Below are positions 24,017 through 33,618 of a DNA stretch of 64,000 nucleotides, piece after piece (position 1 is the stretch's first letter; the number at the start of each line of letters is the position of its first letter). The notes beneath the pieces are model-generated. The model searched no databases. It was given only the letters and a program-made list of their open reading frames with translations, and was not told the DNA's origin. The translations under genes were made by a program, and so were the position numbers. The DNA comes from Methylomonas montana (GTDB taxonomy: Bacteria > Pseudomonadota > Gammaproteobacteria > Methylococcales > Methylomonadaceae): the NCBI RefSeq assembly GCF_030490285.1, contig NZ_CP129884.1, forward strand, positions 2,418,001 through 2,482,000. Direction: 5' to 3'.

Positions 24017-25269
24017 CGGTTAAACAATTCCGTCAATTCGTCGCCCCGTCTTACCGTCACGCAATGCGCGCCTAATTCCAACAAACCGGCGTTCAAGGTC
24101 CGGTCGCCGTTGTCGTTACGCGCCCAACTGGCAGCGTTGAAAAAACTGTCGCGCTCGAACAATACCGCGAACAAATACACGCCCTTGGCGCGCAGCAGCG
24201 CCAGGGCCTGCAAGGTTTCGGCATGACGGTGCGGCGGTTCGGCCAATAATAGCAACACCGTTTCCCCGCGCACGCAGTTCATGGCGATTTCGGTCAACAA
24301 TCGCGCGTACGGCGTGTTGCCGTCGGCATCCGCGACCGCCAGCGCATCCAGGATGGCTTGATAATGAAAATCGCCCTTGCCTGGCAAAATCCGCAACGGT
24401 TGCGCGGCGTCGGCCAACACCCGGTTGTGCATGTTCTGACTACAGGCATAACCCGCCACCGAGGCGGCAATGCGTATCGCGTATTCCAGGGTACTGTGCT
24501 TGCCGCGGCCGATATTGGCGTCTTTGGCCAAATCCAGGGCGATACAGATGCAAGCCGACGCCAAAGGCTCAAATTCCTTGACCATCAACTCATTCAAGCG
24601 CGCCGTGGTCGGCCAATGGATATGACGAGGGTTGTCGCCGCGCCGGTATTCGCGCAAACCGGAGAACTCCGCCGCACCGGCGCCTTCCGGCAAGCAATAG
24701 CCGCCCCGGTGAATCTGACTGGGCGCGCCGAACAACGGCAGCGACAGGATAGGAAATACTTTCGGGTAAATGGTCAGGGTTTGCCGGGAATGGTCTGCGC
24801 GGCTGCGCGCCTCCGCCAAGCCCAGCGGGAAACTGGACGCCAAACCCATAGGGCCCAGCTTATAAAAGCCGCGCTTTTCGCACAGCAATGGCACATCGAA
24901 ACTGCGGGCGCCCCGGCCCGGCAGATAAGCGATACTGCCCAGTAATTTATCGCCATCGTTAGCGCCCCGTTCGGCGGCATCGACGAAAGGCAGCCGGTCG
25001 ACCAATTCCACCATGAAGCGCGGCAGCCAGCCGCGATTTTGCACATCGACCCGAAACACGATTGTTTCGCCTTCCAGCGCCCGTTGCGGACCGACCCGGC
25101 GCACTGACAAGCGCTGAATCAACCAACGCGGCCAGAGCATGCCGGTCAACAATGCGGCGCTGAGCAGCGCCGCTATCAGCCACGGCAAGCTCTGTTCGCG
25201 GCTGATCGCCGCCGAGTATGCGGCCAGCGTAAAACCGCACAAAATTAAAAATTTAAGTCGTAGCGCCAT
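24013..25269 (-). CDS. DUF58 domain protein
   Basis: The 418-residue protein has two N-terminal membrane helices (residues 5-45), a β-rich segment, then the DUF58 signature SGLREYRRGDNPRHIHWPTT near residue 205-224 followed by a vWA-like fold (ICIALDLAKDAN). DUF58 proteins are regularly encoded with MoxR ATPases and TgpA-like proteins; the MoxR is thought to remodel a complex at the membrane. The order here (MoxR, 13-base gap, DUF58, 4-base overlap, TgpA-like) is the standard one. Confidence 0.88.
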   Translation of the reverse strand: MALRLKFLILCGFTLAAYSAAISREQSLPWLIAALLSAALLTGMLWPRWLIQRLSVRRVGPQRALEGETIVFRVDVQNRGWLPRFMVELVDRLPFVDAAERGANDGDKLLGSIAYLPGRGARSFDVPLLCEKRGFYKLGPMGLASSFPLGLAEARSRADHSRQTLTIYPKVFPILSLPLFGAPSQIHRGGYCLPEGAGAAEFSGLREYRRGDNPRHIHWPTTARLNELMVKEFEPLASACICIALDLAKDANIGRGKHSTLEYAIRIAASVAGYACSQNMHNRVLADAAQPLRILPGKGDFHYQAILDALAVADADGNTPYARLLTEIAMNCVRGETVLLLLAEPPHRHAETLQALALLRAKGVYLFAVLFERDSFFNAASWARNDNGDRTLNAGLLELGAHCVTVRRGDELTELFNR

Positions 25270-25282
25270 GCCGATCTAACGC

Positions 25283-26209
25283 TCAAACCACCGGAGGCGG
25301 CAAGCGATCGAGAATTTCCGCAAGGATGTCCGCGGCATTGCGTCCCAACACCGCCGCTTGCGGCTTGACGATCAAACGATGTTCCAGAATCGCCGGGGCG
25401 ATGCTTTTCACCAGGTCGGGCGACACGAACTCCCGACCGCGCAAATAGGCCAAACCTTGCGCACCGCGCGCCAGCGCCAGTGTGCCGCGCGGACTGATAC
25501 CCAGCCGCAAATCGCTATGTTGGCGGCTGGCGGCACTGATACCGGCCATATATTTAGCCACGTCCATATTGATATGCACGGCTTTGACCTGAGCCCGCGC
25601 CGCCAGAATATCGGCTTCCGAAGCGACCGCTTGCAGGCTGTCGATAGGATGAGCTTGCGCTTGGGCCGCCAGTATCCGCATTTCCTGTTCGAGGCTGGGA
25701 TAGTCCATGCGCAAGCGCATGAAGAATCGGTCCAACTGGGCTTCCGGCAAGGCGTGGGTGCCGGCCATGTCGATCGGGTTTTGGGTAGCCAACACCATGA
25801 ACAGTTTGGGTAGTTCATGCGTATGGCCGTCCACGCTGACATGAAACTCTTCCATGCACTCCAGCAATGCCGACTGGGCGCGGGGCGTGGCCCGGTTGAT
25901 TTCGTCGGCCAGCAATAGATGGGTAAATACCGGACCGGGCCGAAATTCGAAATCGGCGGTTTTTTGATTGTAGACGGCTACGCCGGTGATGTCCGACGGT
26001 AATAAGTCCGAGGTGCATTGCAGGCGCTTCATGTCCACCGCCACCGAACGGGCCAGCGCCCTGACCAACATGGTTTTGCCGGTGCCCGGCACATCCTCCA
26101 GTAGCACGTGGCCACGGCAGAGCATGGCGACCACGGCCAGTTCGATAATTGGCCGTTTGCCAATGATGACTTTTTCGACGTTTTCGATGAGAGGAAGCAT
26201 GCTATCCAT
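25283..26209 (-). CDS. MoxR-family AAA+ ATPase
   Basis: Read from the ATG at 26209 (product begins MDSMLPLIENVEKVIIGKRP), 308 residues, the usual MoxR size; a longer frame from 26323 lacks a ribosome site and its extra sequence is not family-like. GAAGGTC lies upstream of the chosen start. Motifs: Walker A EDVPGTGKTMLVRALA, Walker B LLADEINRA, sensor 1 VLATQNPIDMAGT and the MoxR patterns GISPRG and AILEHRLIVK. MoxR ATPases act as chaperones for membrane or metal-centre complexes. The partner genes downstream encode DUF58 and TgpA-like membrane proteins. Confidence 0.93.
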   Translation of the reverse strand: MDSMLPLIENVEKVIIGKRPIIELAVVAMLCRGHVLLEDVPGTGKTMLVRALARSVAVDMKRLQCTSDLLPSDITGVAVYNQKTADFEFRPGPVFTHLLLADEINRATPRAQSALLECMEEFHVSVDGHTHELPKLFMVLATQNPIDMAGTHALPEAQLDRFFMRLRMDYPSLEQEMRILAAQAQAHPIDSLQAVASEADILAARAQVKAVHINMDVAKYMAGISAASRQHSDLRLGISPRGTLALARGAQGLAYLRGREFVSPDLVKSIAPAILEHRLIVKPQAAVLGRNAADILAEILDRLPPPVV

Positions 26210-26291
26210 GATTTGAAACTGACCTTCTGGCGAAATGAGTAAGTGAAGACGGTTGCAGAAGCTTAGCAGAGCTTGAGCGCTTGTCAGACGC

Positions 26292-27143
26292 TCAACGCGA
26301 TGGTTTGAAACGTCTGGCGGCAAACTCGGTATCCGAAAATATCGCTAACACCGCAAACAATACAATCGCCATCAGCGTGCCGCCGGCCTCGCCGATAGTT
26401 AAACCAAAAAACGTCAGCCAGGAGACAAACACATAATAGATAGCCGGCATGATGGCTTGATAGCCGAGCGATAAACCTAGTATTCCGAGCAACAACCAGA
26501 TAACAAAATTCAATCCCACATTTATCCGCGCCAGGTAATAAACCGGTTTAACAATATCGTCCTTGCGTTTGCGCAATCCGAAAAACACCAAGCCATACAC
26601 AACGATCAATGCCGTGCCGTAGACGGACAACTCCGGGTGCGTGGATATAGACGTGGCATTGTTAAATACGTAAAGCACCGTCCCGTTAATCGAACTATCC
26701 GCCAGTAAGTGGCCGGCTAATGTCCGAGGGTTCGTCGAGTTGTTAGCGCCGGACATAAAGTCCGGAAAATAAAAAACCGCTTGTTGCGGCACGCTTAGCG
26801 ACGAATCGGGCAAGACAAGATGGCTGTATTCGCCGGTCGGTTTGCCGTTAACCGACATGACGCCCGCCTCGAAGCGGATTTCGTCGCCCGGCATGCCGAC
26901 TATTCTGCTGATCTGTAGCTTACCCGTCGCATCGTTAAAGCGGACCAAGCGACCGGCCGCCAAATCGACTTTGCTGGACATCACCATGAAAGCATCCTTG
27001 GACAATTCTTTGTATAAGGGATTGGCCGATGCCATTCGGCTGACCGGATGATACAAAATGGTATAAATGATCGGAAAACCGAAAATGATCGCCGCTAGCA
27101 CACTGCACAGCGTAGGCCAGAATGAAGAGGTTTTAGCGCTCAT
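26292..27143 (-). CDS. S26 signal-peptidase-like membrane protein, catalytic residues not evident
   Basis: The product, read from ATG 27143, has 283 residues: one N-terminal helix, a periplasmic β-domain (about 40-185), and four C-terminal helices. The β-domain contains AAGRLVRFND and ISRIVGMPGDEIRFEAGVMS with VNGKP, the second half of the signal peptidase I fold. The Lys that normally precedes the RVIG motif is Ser here, and no SMxPTL nucleophile motif is visible, so protease activity is doubtful. It precedes the moxR gene by 82 bases in the same direction and may belong to that operon. An upstream in-frame start at 27185 is possible but has no better ribosome site. Confidence 0.55.
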   Translation of the reverse strand: MSAKTSSFWPTLCSVLAAIIFGFPIIYTILYHPVSRMASANPLYKELSKDAFMVMSSKVDLAAGRLVRFNDATGKLQISRIVGMPGDEIRFEAGVMSVNGKPTGEYSHLVLPDSSLSVPQQAVFYFPDFMSGANNSTNPRTLAGHLLADSSINGTVLYVFNNATSISTHPELSVYGTALIVVYGLVFFGLRKRKDDIVKPVYYLARINVGLNFVIWLLLGILGLSLGYQAIMPAIYYVFVSWLTFFGLTIGEAGGTLMAIVLFAVLAIFSDTEFAARRFKPSR

Positions 27144-27401
27144 AGTGTCAGCCCATTTAAAAGCTATCGTGATTTGGAGGTACAAGATTAGCAGAGTCTG
27201 AAAACGCGTTAGCGCAACTTGTGCTAAAACGGCTGCTGCTGGCCGCGTTGTTTAAACACCGTCACAATTGGATACCGGCGATTGGGCCAAGCGGGTCAAA
27301 CTGGCCACCCTGGTTGAATGTTAAAAACACCGTTATACTTTGTCTAAATTTTCTATGTTCGGGCGGATTATAAGGCTGCGCTCGCTTTGCCGGATCTTTC
27401 C

Positions 27402-28625
27402 ATGAAGCATTTTCGACGCTATCTAATAGTTCTATCTGCCTTATACGTTTCCGAGGCTTATGCGTTACCCCAAGCCGTTTACGATTCGGTCAGCCTTAGC
27501 GCCTTTGGCACACTGGGCGGCGCCTGGTTCAGCAACGAACACGCGAACTACCAGCAGGGCAGCCAACCGGTCGGGCCGGGGCTCACGCATGATATCGATC
27601 TGGGTATGGACTCGCGGCTGGGCGCACAACTCAATGTTGCCGTTACGCCCAGCACCTTGATTACCGCGCAAACTGTCGTGGAACGCCTGGCGGACAATCA
27701 ATTCATGCCGCGCCTGACCCAGGCCAATCTCCGCCAGGAAATCACCGATGACCTTGCCGTCAGGATAGGACGCATTCAAAGTCCGCTGTTCCTGGCTTCC
27801 GACTACCGGCTGGCTAATTTTTCCAATCCCTGGGCGCGAACACCCGGCGTGCTGTACAACATTTACCCGATCACTCATCTGGACAGCGGGGAATTCACCT
27901 ACCGTCTCGACTCGGATATAGGCCGATTCAGCCTGAATGCCGGTTATGGCTGGGTGTCGTATCCGTTCCCGGCGAACTTTGGCACGGCGGGAACACCAGC
28001 GTTGGAGCTGAATGATGTCATTTACGCCAATTTGAAGCTGGACAACGGCCCCTGGCGCTTTAAGCTGTCATGGTTGCATACCCGTGCCAGCTTACATTTT
28101 CCCGATCTCGATGAAGATCTTGGCGTTATTCGGCTTTTCGATCCGGTGGCCGCTGATGCACTCGGTTTGGATCGTCGAGGCATCGGCCTGTATACAGTCG
28201 GTTTTAGTTATGACGGCAAAGATTGGCTGGTGATGAGCGAATGGGGCATGGCGCGCTCCGATCAGGCTATCATCTTAAATGACTCTCACGGCGGCTATCT
28301 GACGGTTGGTTATCATCTGGACCGCTGGACGCCGCAAATCACCGTGGGCTATCAGGCCACCACCGACCGCAGAATTCATGCCACGCATCCTTTAATCGAT
28401 CAGGTAGTGGCCCACACGCACCAAGGGCAGCGTACCGATTACCGTACGCTGGCGCTGGGACTCAACTACGCCGCCACCGATTCGGTGATGATCCGCGGCC
28501 AGGTGGATCTGATCGAACCGATGGGCAATAGTCTTGGGCCTTATTTAAAAACCGACTCGCATTACCAGTTCAACGATCCAGGCATTGATACCCTGATTTC
28601 GTTGTCGGTGGATTTCGTTTACTGA
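27402..28625 (+). CDS. Outer-membrane porin-like β-barrel protein
   Basis: Read from ATG 27402 (MKHFRRYLIVLSALYVSEAYA), giving a signal peptide with cleavage near residue 21 and a 407-residue precursor. The mature part has many alternating β-strands with aromatic girdles (GFSYDGKDWLVMSEWGMARS, GGYLTVGYHLDRWTPQITVG) and ends in VDFVY, the C-terminal aromatic signature of barrel proteins. SLSAFGTLGGAWFSNEHANY is a typical first strand. It opens a four-gene operon with a phosphate-binding-like protein, a GGDEF/EAL protein and a histidine kinase, so it may be the pore of a sensing or uptake unit. The solute is unknown. Confidence 0.8.
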   Translation: MKHFRRYLIVLSALYVSEAYALPQAVYDSVSLSAFGTLGGAWFSNEHANYQQGSQPVGPGLTHDIDLGMDSRLGAQLNVAVTPSTLITAQTVVERLADNQFMPRLTQANLRQEITDDLAVRIGRIQSPLFLASDYRLANFSNPWARTPGVLYNIYPITHLDSGEFTYRLDSDIGRFSLNAGYGWVSYPFPANFGTAGTPALELNDVIYANLKLDNGPWRFKLSWLHTRASLHFPDLDEDLGVIRLFDPVAADALGLDRRGIGLYTVGFSYDGKDWLVMSEWGMARSDQAIILNDSHGGYLTVGYHLDRWTPQITVGYQATTDRRIHATHPLIDQVVAHTHQGQRTDYRTLALGLNYAATDSVMIRGQVDLIEPMGNSLGPYLKTDSHYQFNDPGIDTLISLSVDFVY

Positions 28626-28636
28626 TGGGTATCGAT

Positions 28637-29107
28637 ATGAATTCCGAATCCATTCTAATCGGTAGACGTTTTTTTCAACAAGCTTGGTTGATCCTGGGCT
28701 TGATACTGGCATTGTCGCCGGTCGCGGCCGAACCTGCGATCGTCGTGGTCGTACGGCAGGACAGCCCATTGTTGCAATTGTCGCGTAACGAAGTCGCCGC
28801 CTTGTTTTTGGGCAAAATCCGTCACAGCAATGATATTCCGCTCATGCCTTTCGATAGTAAGGATAACGACCTGCGTGACCGCTTTTATCAGGAAGTCGCG
28901 GAGATGAGCGGCATGCGTGTCAAGGCTTATTGGTCGCGGATTGTGTTCTCCGGACAGGGCCGACCGCCTCAGGAAATCTCGACTTCCGAAGCCCACGCTA
29001 AATTGACTAACGAAGCCGATGCGCTAATTTATCTGCCGGAAGACCAGGTCACGCCAAATATGAAGATCGTTTTCAGCACGCCGAAAGGGATGCTACCCAA
29101 ACATTGA
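28637..29107 (+). CDS. Periplasmic phosphate-binding-like (PstS-like) protein
   Basis: From ATG 28637 (MNSESILIGRRFFQQAWLIL) the protein has an uncleaved or cleavable signal helix ending near VAAEP and about 125 mature residues. IVVVVRQDSPLLQLSRNEVA, LFLGKIRHSNDIPLMPFDSK and FYQEVAEMSGMRVKAYWSR follow the short PstS-like domain used as a periplasmic partner of signalling proteins. It is half the size of a transport PstS, so it is a sensor ligand protein rather than an ABC transporter component. The gene follows the porin by 11 bases and precedes the receiver-GGDEF-EAL gene. Confidence 0.75.
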   Translation: MNSESILIGRRFFQQAWLILGLILALSPVAAEPAIVVVVRQDSPLLQLSRNEVAALFLGKIRHSNDIPLMPFDSKDNDLRDRFYQEVAEMSGMRVKAYWSRIVFSGQGRPPQEISTSEAHAKLTNEADALIYLPEDQVTPNMKIVFSTPKGMLPKH

Positions 29108-29118
29108 CGGAGTCAATT

Positions 29119-31368
29119 ATGAATACCCAGGACGAGCTGTTTTCATTTGCCGATGATGACGCCATATCCTCGACAAGCTCACAAAACCATTCCAACTGGC
29201 GGATTCTGATCGCCGACGACGACGACGATGTACACGATTCCACGGTATTCGCATTACGCAGCCTGAATATTCTTAATCGTCCGCTGGAGTTTCTGCATGC
29301 CTATTCGGCGGCTGAATCCGTAGAACTTTTACGCCAGAATACCAATGTAGCGGTGATCTTGCTGGATGTGGTGATGGAAACCGAGGATGCCGGTTTAAGG
29401 ATCGTAAAAACGATCCGCCAGGAACTGGGTCTGGCCGAAGTGCGCATCATTTTACGAACCGGACAACCCGGTTACGCCCCGGAAATGGAAGCCATCGGCC
29501 AATACGAAATCAATGACTACAAAACCAAAAACGAACTGACCCGCATCAAGCTATACACGTCGCTAACCACGGCCATACGCTCCTACGACCAGTTGCAGCG
29601 GCTCAATGCCAGTCGGGCCGGTTTGCGGCAAATTCTCGATGCCAGTCATGCCTTTATTACAGCCGAAGGCCTGTGCGATTTTGCGGCGGGCGTCATCATG
29701 CAGATAGCCGGTTTTATAGGCATTCAGCCGGAAGGTTTAGTGTGTGCCCGCGCTTTAGGACAAAAGGACGATCCCGGTCCTTACGAGATTATCGGCGCCG
29801 CAGGGCGTTATGCGCATCTGATTAATCAACCGCTGGCCTTGCTGGAAGACGCCGGCATTCAAGATCTGATCAAGCGTTGCCTGCATGAGCGCGATACCCT
29901 CATAGACGATCATGCGATTGTACTGTTCTGTCCAGGACGCAGCGGCAACGATTTTGCCGCCTTTATCGATTCCTATCATCCCTTAGGCAATAAAGACCGC
30001 AATCTGATCGATCTGTTTTGCGCCAACATCGGATTATGCGGCGACAACATCTCGCTGATCAGCCGCTTGCGCGACGCGGCAACCGTCGATTCCTTGGTCA
30101 AACTACCTAACCGTCTGGCGTTTATCGACATCATCGACCAGCAACTGGAAGATGACGCGAACAACGATCATGTCGTGGCCCTGCTGAATATCGATGGCTT
30201 TGCGGAATTCAACGATGTGCTCGATTCCCGCTATGGCGACCTATTACTTCGGGAAATTTCCAATAACCTGCGGCAACAACTGCCCGCCTCGGTATTGGTG
30301 GCACGGGTTGGCGGCGCTGGCTTCGGTCTGCTCGGCGCGGATGAATATGTCAATCCGCAAGTGCTTCACAATCTGTTCCGAACGCCATTAGTCATCGACG
30401 GTATCGAATCCTTGGTATCGTTTTCCATGGGTATGGTGCGAACCAGAGATTTTCCATCTAACGGCTCCGAGTTATTCCAATGCGCCAGCGTGGCTCAGAA
30501 GCGCGCCAAGGCGGAAGGGCAAATCGGCAAATCGGCTTATTACACCTTGGAAACCCGCAATGAAATTCGCGACAGTTCGCGGCTATTGCATGATTTGCGA
30601 TTAGCAATGCAAGGCGACCAGTCGCCATTTTTTCTGGTTTATCAACCGCAAATCGATCTAGCAAGCGATAGGGTGGTCGGCCTGGAAGCACTGATACGCT
30701 GGAAAAATCAAGACGGCACTATCGTCCCTCCTGACCGTTTCATTCCCATCGCCGAACAATCCGGCCTGATCGTACCGTTAGGTAATTGGATATTACGAAC
30801 GGCGCTGGCCGATCTGCAACGCATGAGGACGGCGGGTTTCAAGAGCATTTGCATGGCGGTGAACGTTTCGGCGGTGCAATTCCGCCATCCGGATTTTCTG
30901 TCCAGCATCGACGACAGCCTGTTCGACAGCGGCATCGCCGGCGAGCACCTGGAATTGGAAATTACCGAATCGGTGGGCATCCTCAGCATGGAGATCATGC
31001 AAAATATTCTGTCGGAACTTAAAACGCGGCGGATATCCATTGCCATCGACGATTTCGGTACCGGTTTTTCCTCGCTGTCCTACCTGGATCGCTTCCAAGC
31101 TGACCGCCTGAAAATCGATCGATCCTTTATCACCTTGATCGGCACCGATCAGCCGGGCGTGCGCATCACGGAAATGGTGGTGCCGTTGGGACAGCAACTA
31201 GGCATGAAAGTGCTGGCGGAAGGCGTGGAAAACGTTGAACAGCTCGAACGCTTGCGGCAGCTGGGTTGCGATGAAATTCAAGGCTATTACACCGGCCGGC
31301 CCATGGTATTGGAAGCGCTATTGCAGTGGTTGATCGAGCGGCCTGGATTCCGCGGCGTCGATGCATGA
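29119..31368 (+). CDS. Receiver-DUF3369-GGDEF-EAL signalling protein, cyclase site degenerate
   Basis: The 749-residue protein starts at ATG 29119 with GGAG before it. Order: receiver domain (about 30-150; acidic pocket ADDDDDV, phosphoacceptor in VILLDVVM), DUF3369-like sensor region (150-310), GGDEF domain (320-470) and EAL domain (490-745). The GGDEF motif is VGGAGFG, without the catalytic acids, so no c-di-GMP synthesis is expected. EAL keeps GLEALIRW, NVSAVQFRHPDF, EITES and IDDFGTGFSS, so it should hydrolyse c-di-GMP. Its stop overlaps the kinase start by ATGA; phosphorylation by that kinase likely tunes phosphodiesterase output. Confidence 0.9.
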   Translation: MNTQDELFSFADDDAISSTSSQNHSNWRILIADDDDDVHDSTVFALRSLNILNRPLEFLHAYSAAESVELLRQNTNVAVILLDVVMETEDAGLRIVKTIRQELGLAEVRIILRTGQPGYAPEMEAIGQYEINDYKTKNELTRIKLYTSLTTAIRSYDQLQRLNASRAGLRQILDASHAFITAEGLCDFAAGVIMQIAGFIGIQPEGLVCARALGQKDDPGPYEIIGAAGRYAHLINQPLALLEDAGIQDLIKRCLHERDTLIDDHAIVLFCPGRSGNDFAAFIDSYHPLGNKDRNLIDLFCANIGLCGDNISLISRLRDAATVDSLVKLPNRLAFIDIIDQQLEDDANNDHVVALLNIDGFAEFNDVLDSRYGDLLLREISNNLRQQLPASVLVARVGGAGFGLLGADEYVNPQVLHNLFRTPLVIDGIESLVSFSMGMVRTRDFPSNGSELFQCASVAQKRAKAEGQIGKSAYYTLETRNEIRDSSRLLHDLRLAMQGDQSPFFLVYQPQIDLASDRVVGLEALIRWKNQDGTIVPPDRFIPIAEQSGLIVPLGNWILRTALADLQRMRTAGFKSICMAVNVSAVQFRHPDFLSSIDDSLFDSGIAGEHLELEITESVGILSMEIMQNILSELKTRRISIAIDDFGTGFSSLSYLDRFQADRLKIDRSFITLIGTDQPGVRITEMVVPLGQQLGMKVLAEGVENVEQLERLRQLGCDEIQGYYTGRPMVLEALLQWLIERPGFRGVDA

Positions 31369-32987
31369 AACGCAGTGCAGTGATTAACCCGGAAGCTATT
31401 CGCCCGGCAAAAAGCTGGCGAGTGTCGCTGCATACCCGTATTCTGTTGGCCAGCATCCTGGTATTTGGCCTGATGACCGGGGCCGTGGTGTTTAATAGCG
31501 GCCGGGTCATCAAAAGCGCAATGCTGGAAAATATCCGGGTATCGGAACAGCAGACCTCGGAAATACTCAATTTAGCGGCAGCACCTTACGCAGTCTCAGG
31601 GGATTACACCACGCTAAAGGCCTTTCTGGATGAATTGCTGCGGCAGGAAAGCGTGCAATCCGGATTGATTTATCTGGCCGTCGGACGCGAGGACGGTTCT
31701 ATCCTGATGCAGTCCGGCGGCGTCGATGGACCACTTCCCTCCCCCGATCAACCGGACATGTATCCGGTGGCGATCGAGCGAGGTGTCGTGCATATCCGCC
31801 GTCCTTTGCTACTGGGAAACAATTCGGTCGGTTTTCTGCAATACGGCCTGTCCTTCAAGCTGATGTTGGAAGCCAACGAACGTTTGAATCGGCAGGCGGC
31901 CTTGCTGGCCATCGCCGGCTTGGCGATTGTCTCCGGTGTTTTGCTATTGATCATGCTGAAAATCGTCCAGCGCATCAATGTGCTGGCCAAGGCCAGCCTG
32001 GCGATTGCCCACGGCGATTATTCGCACCGCGCGCCGGACCAGGCACACGATGAAATCGGCCTGCTGGCGACCAATTTCAACCAGATGGCCGATGCCATCC
32101 AGCAGCGCGTACACGAGATCACCCTGCTAAATCAAGAACTGGAATCGCGCGTGGCGGCCCGCACTCAGGATCTTGTAACACTGAATTCCACCCTGAAACA
32201 AACGATCGACGACCTGAAATGGACGCAAGAAAACCTGATCCGTTCGGAAAAACTGGCCGGACTGGGGGCGTTGGTGGCGGGTGTGGCGCATGAGCTAAAC
32301 ACCCCAATCGGCAATGCATTGACCGTCGCGACGACGTTGCAGGATCATACCCGGACCATTACTCAGGAATTCCAGACCGGCTTGCGCCGCGCCAGCCTGG
32401 ATGACTTTCTGGCGGAAACGAGAACGGCCGGAGAACTGATCGCCCGCAACTTACATCGAGCGGCGGATTTAATTACCAGCTTTAAACACGTCGCGGTCGA
32501 TCAGACCAGCGAGAATCGCCGCGATTTCGAATTGCGCACCACTTTGGAGGAAATCGTCGCCACGCTGTTGCCCACGCTGAAAAAAACGCCCTATCGGCTG
32601 ATTCTGGATATCCCGTCAGGCATTGTGTTGAACAGCTACCCCGGCGCTTTGGGGCAAATTGTCACCAATCTAGTGAACAACGCGTTGCTGCATGCCTTTG
32701 AAAGTCGAGATTGCGGTCTGATGACCCTATCCGCGGCGCTGCTGGACAATCGGCACGTGCAACTGACCTTCAGCGATGATGGGATAGGCATGCCGCCGGA
32801 AACACTAAAACGCATTTTCGATCCTTTTTTCACCACCCGGCTGGGACAAGGCGGTAGCGGTCTGGGTATGAGCATTGTCCATAATCTGATTTACAGCTTA
32901 TTGGACGGCGTCATCGAAGTTGAATCGTCTCAGGATCAAGGCACGCGCTTTACGATTCAGCTGCCTTTAAATATTCCCAGCGCCTGA
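31365..32987 (+). CDS. Membrane sensor histidine kinase
   Basis: Read from ATG 31365, which overlaps the previous stop (ATGA); 540 residues. A first helix (about 25-48, ILLASILVFGLMTGAVVF) and a second (about 178-200, LLAIAGLAIVSGVLLLIML) flank a periplasmic sensor domain of 130 residues. Then come HAMP (210-260), a coiled coil, an H-box LAGLGALVAGVAHELNTPIG with the phosphorylated His, and an ATPase domain with N-box NLVNNALLHAF, G1 DDGIGMP and G2 GGSGLGMSI. The periplasmic domain may read the PstS-like protein two genes upstream. The probable target is the receiver of the adjacent GGDEF-EAL protein. Confidence 0.92.
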   Translation: MKRSAVINPEAIRPAKSWRVSLHTRILLASILVFGLMTGAVVFNSGRVIKSAMLENIRVSEQQTSEILNLAAAPYAVSGDYTTLKAFLDELLRQESVQSGLIYLAVGREDGSILMQSGGVDGPLPSPDQPDMYPVAIERGVVHIRRPLLLGNNSVGFLQYGLSFKLMLEANERLNRQAALLAIAGLAIVSGVLLLIMLKIVQRINVLAKASLAIAHGDYSHRAPDQAHDEIGLLATNFNQMADAIQQRVHEITLLNQELESRVAARTQDLVTLNSTLKQTIDDLKWTQENLIRSEKLAGLGALVAGVAHELNTPIGNALTVATTLQDHTRTITQEFQTGLRRASLDDFLAETRTAGELIARNLHRAADLITSFKHVAVDQTSENRRDFELRTTLEEIVATLLPTLKKTPYRLILDIPSGIVLNSYPGALGQIVTNLVNNALLHAFESRDCGLMTLSAALLDNRHVQLTFSDDGIGMPPETLKRIFDPFFTTRLGQGGSGLGMSIVHNLIYSLLDGVIEVESSQDQGTRFTIQLPLNIPSA

Positions 32988-33046
32988 ACGATAATATCTC
33001 AACTTGATGACAACATATTGCAACCAAACTAATTATTGAAATTGAT

Positions 33047-33505
33047 ATGAACTACTGGCTAATGAAATCCGAACCCGAAACATTCGGCATCGACGATCTG
33101 TTTAACCGACCCAATCAAACCGAACATTGGGATGGCGTGCGCAATTATCAGGCCCGCAACATGATGCGGGACGATATGAAAATCGGCGATCAGGTGTTTT
33201 TCTATCATTCCAACTGCGACGAGCCCGGCATCGTCGGCATCATGCAAGTGGCGCGCGAATCTTATCCGGACTTTACCGCTTTCGATCCCGACGACAAGCA
33301 TTTCGACCCGAAAAGCAATCCGGAAAAGCCCACCTGGTATATGGTCGATGTGCAATTCGTCAGAAAACTATCGCGTAACATCAGCCTCCGGGAATTAAAA
33401 CTGAAAACCGAACTGACCGATTTAGCCTTGCTGCGTCGCGGCAACCGCTTGTCCATCATGCCTGTCAACGCTGAACAATGGGCGTTTATTTTGGCTTTGG
33501 AATAG
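33047..33505 (+). CDS. EVE domain protein
   Basis: The 152-residue protein is an EVE domain over its whole length: MNYWLMKSEPETFGIDDL, WDGVRNYQARNMMRD, VFFYHSNCDEPGIVGIMQVA and the closing LLRRGNRLSIMPV. The fold is related to PUA and YTH domains and binds modified bases in RNA or DNA. Stand-alone EVE proteins of this size are common core genes in proteobacteria, and EVE domains also appear in modified-DNA restriction systems. Nothing around it suggests restriction, so a housekeeping RNA-related role is more likely. Confidence 0.92.
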   Translation: MNYWLMKSEPETFGIDDLFNRPNQTEHWDGVRNYQARNMMRDDMKIGDQVFFYHSNCDEPGIVGIMQVARESYPDFTAFDPDDKHFDPKSNPEKPTWYMVDVQFVRKLSRNISLRELKLKTELTDLALLRRGNRLSIMPVNAEQWAFILALE

Positions 33506-33618
33506 ACAGCCAAGCCCCGAAAAACAGGCATATCGCGGCTTTCCCGCAGAACATAGACGCATAGCCTATCCAAGCCGCGATTCATTTCATTCCATTTAGC
33601 CCGCCAGTCGAGGTGCCG

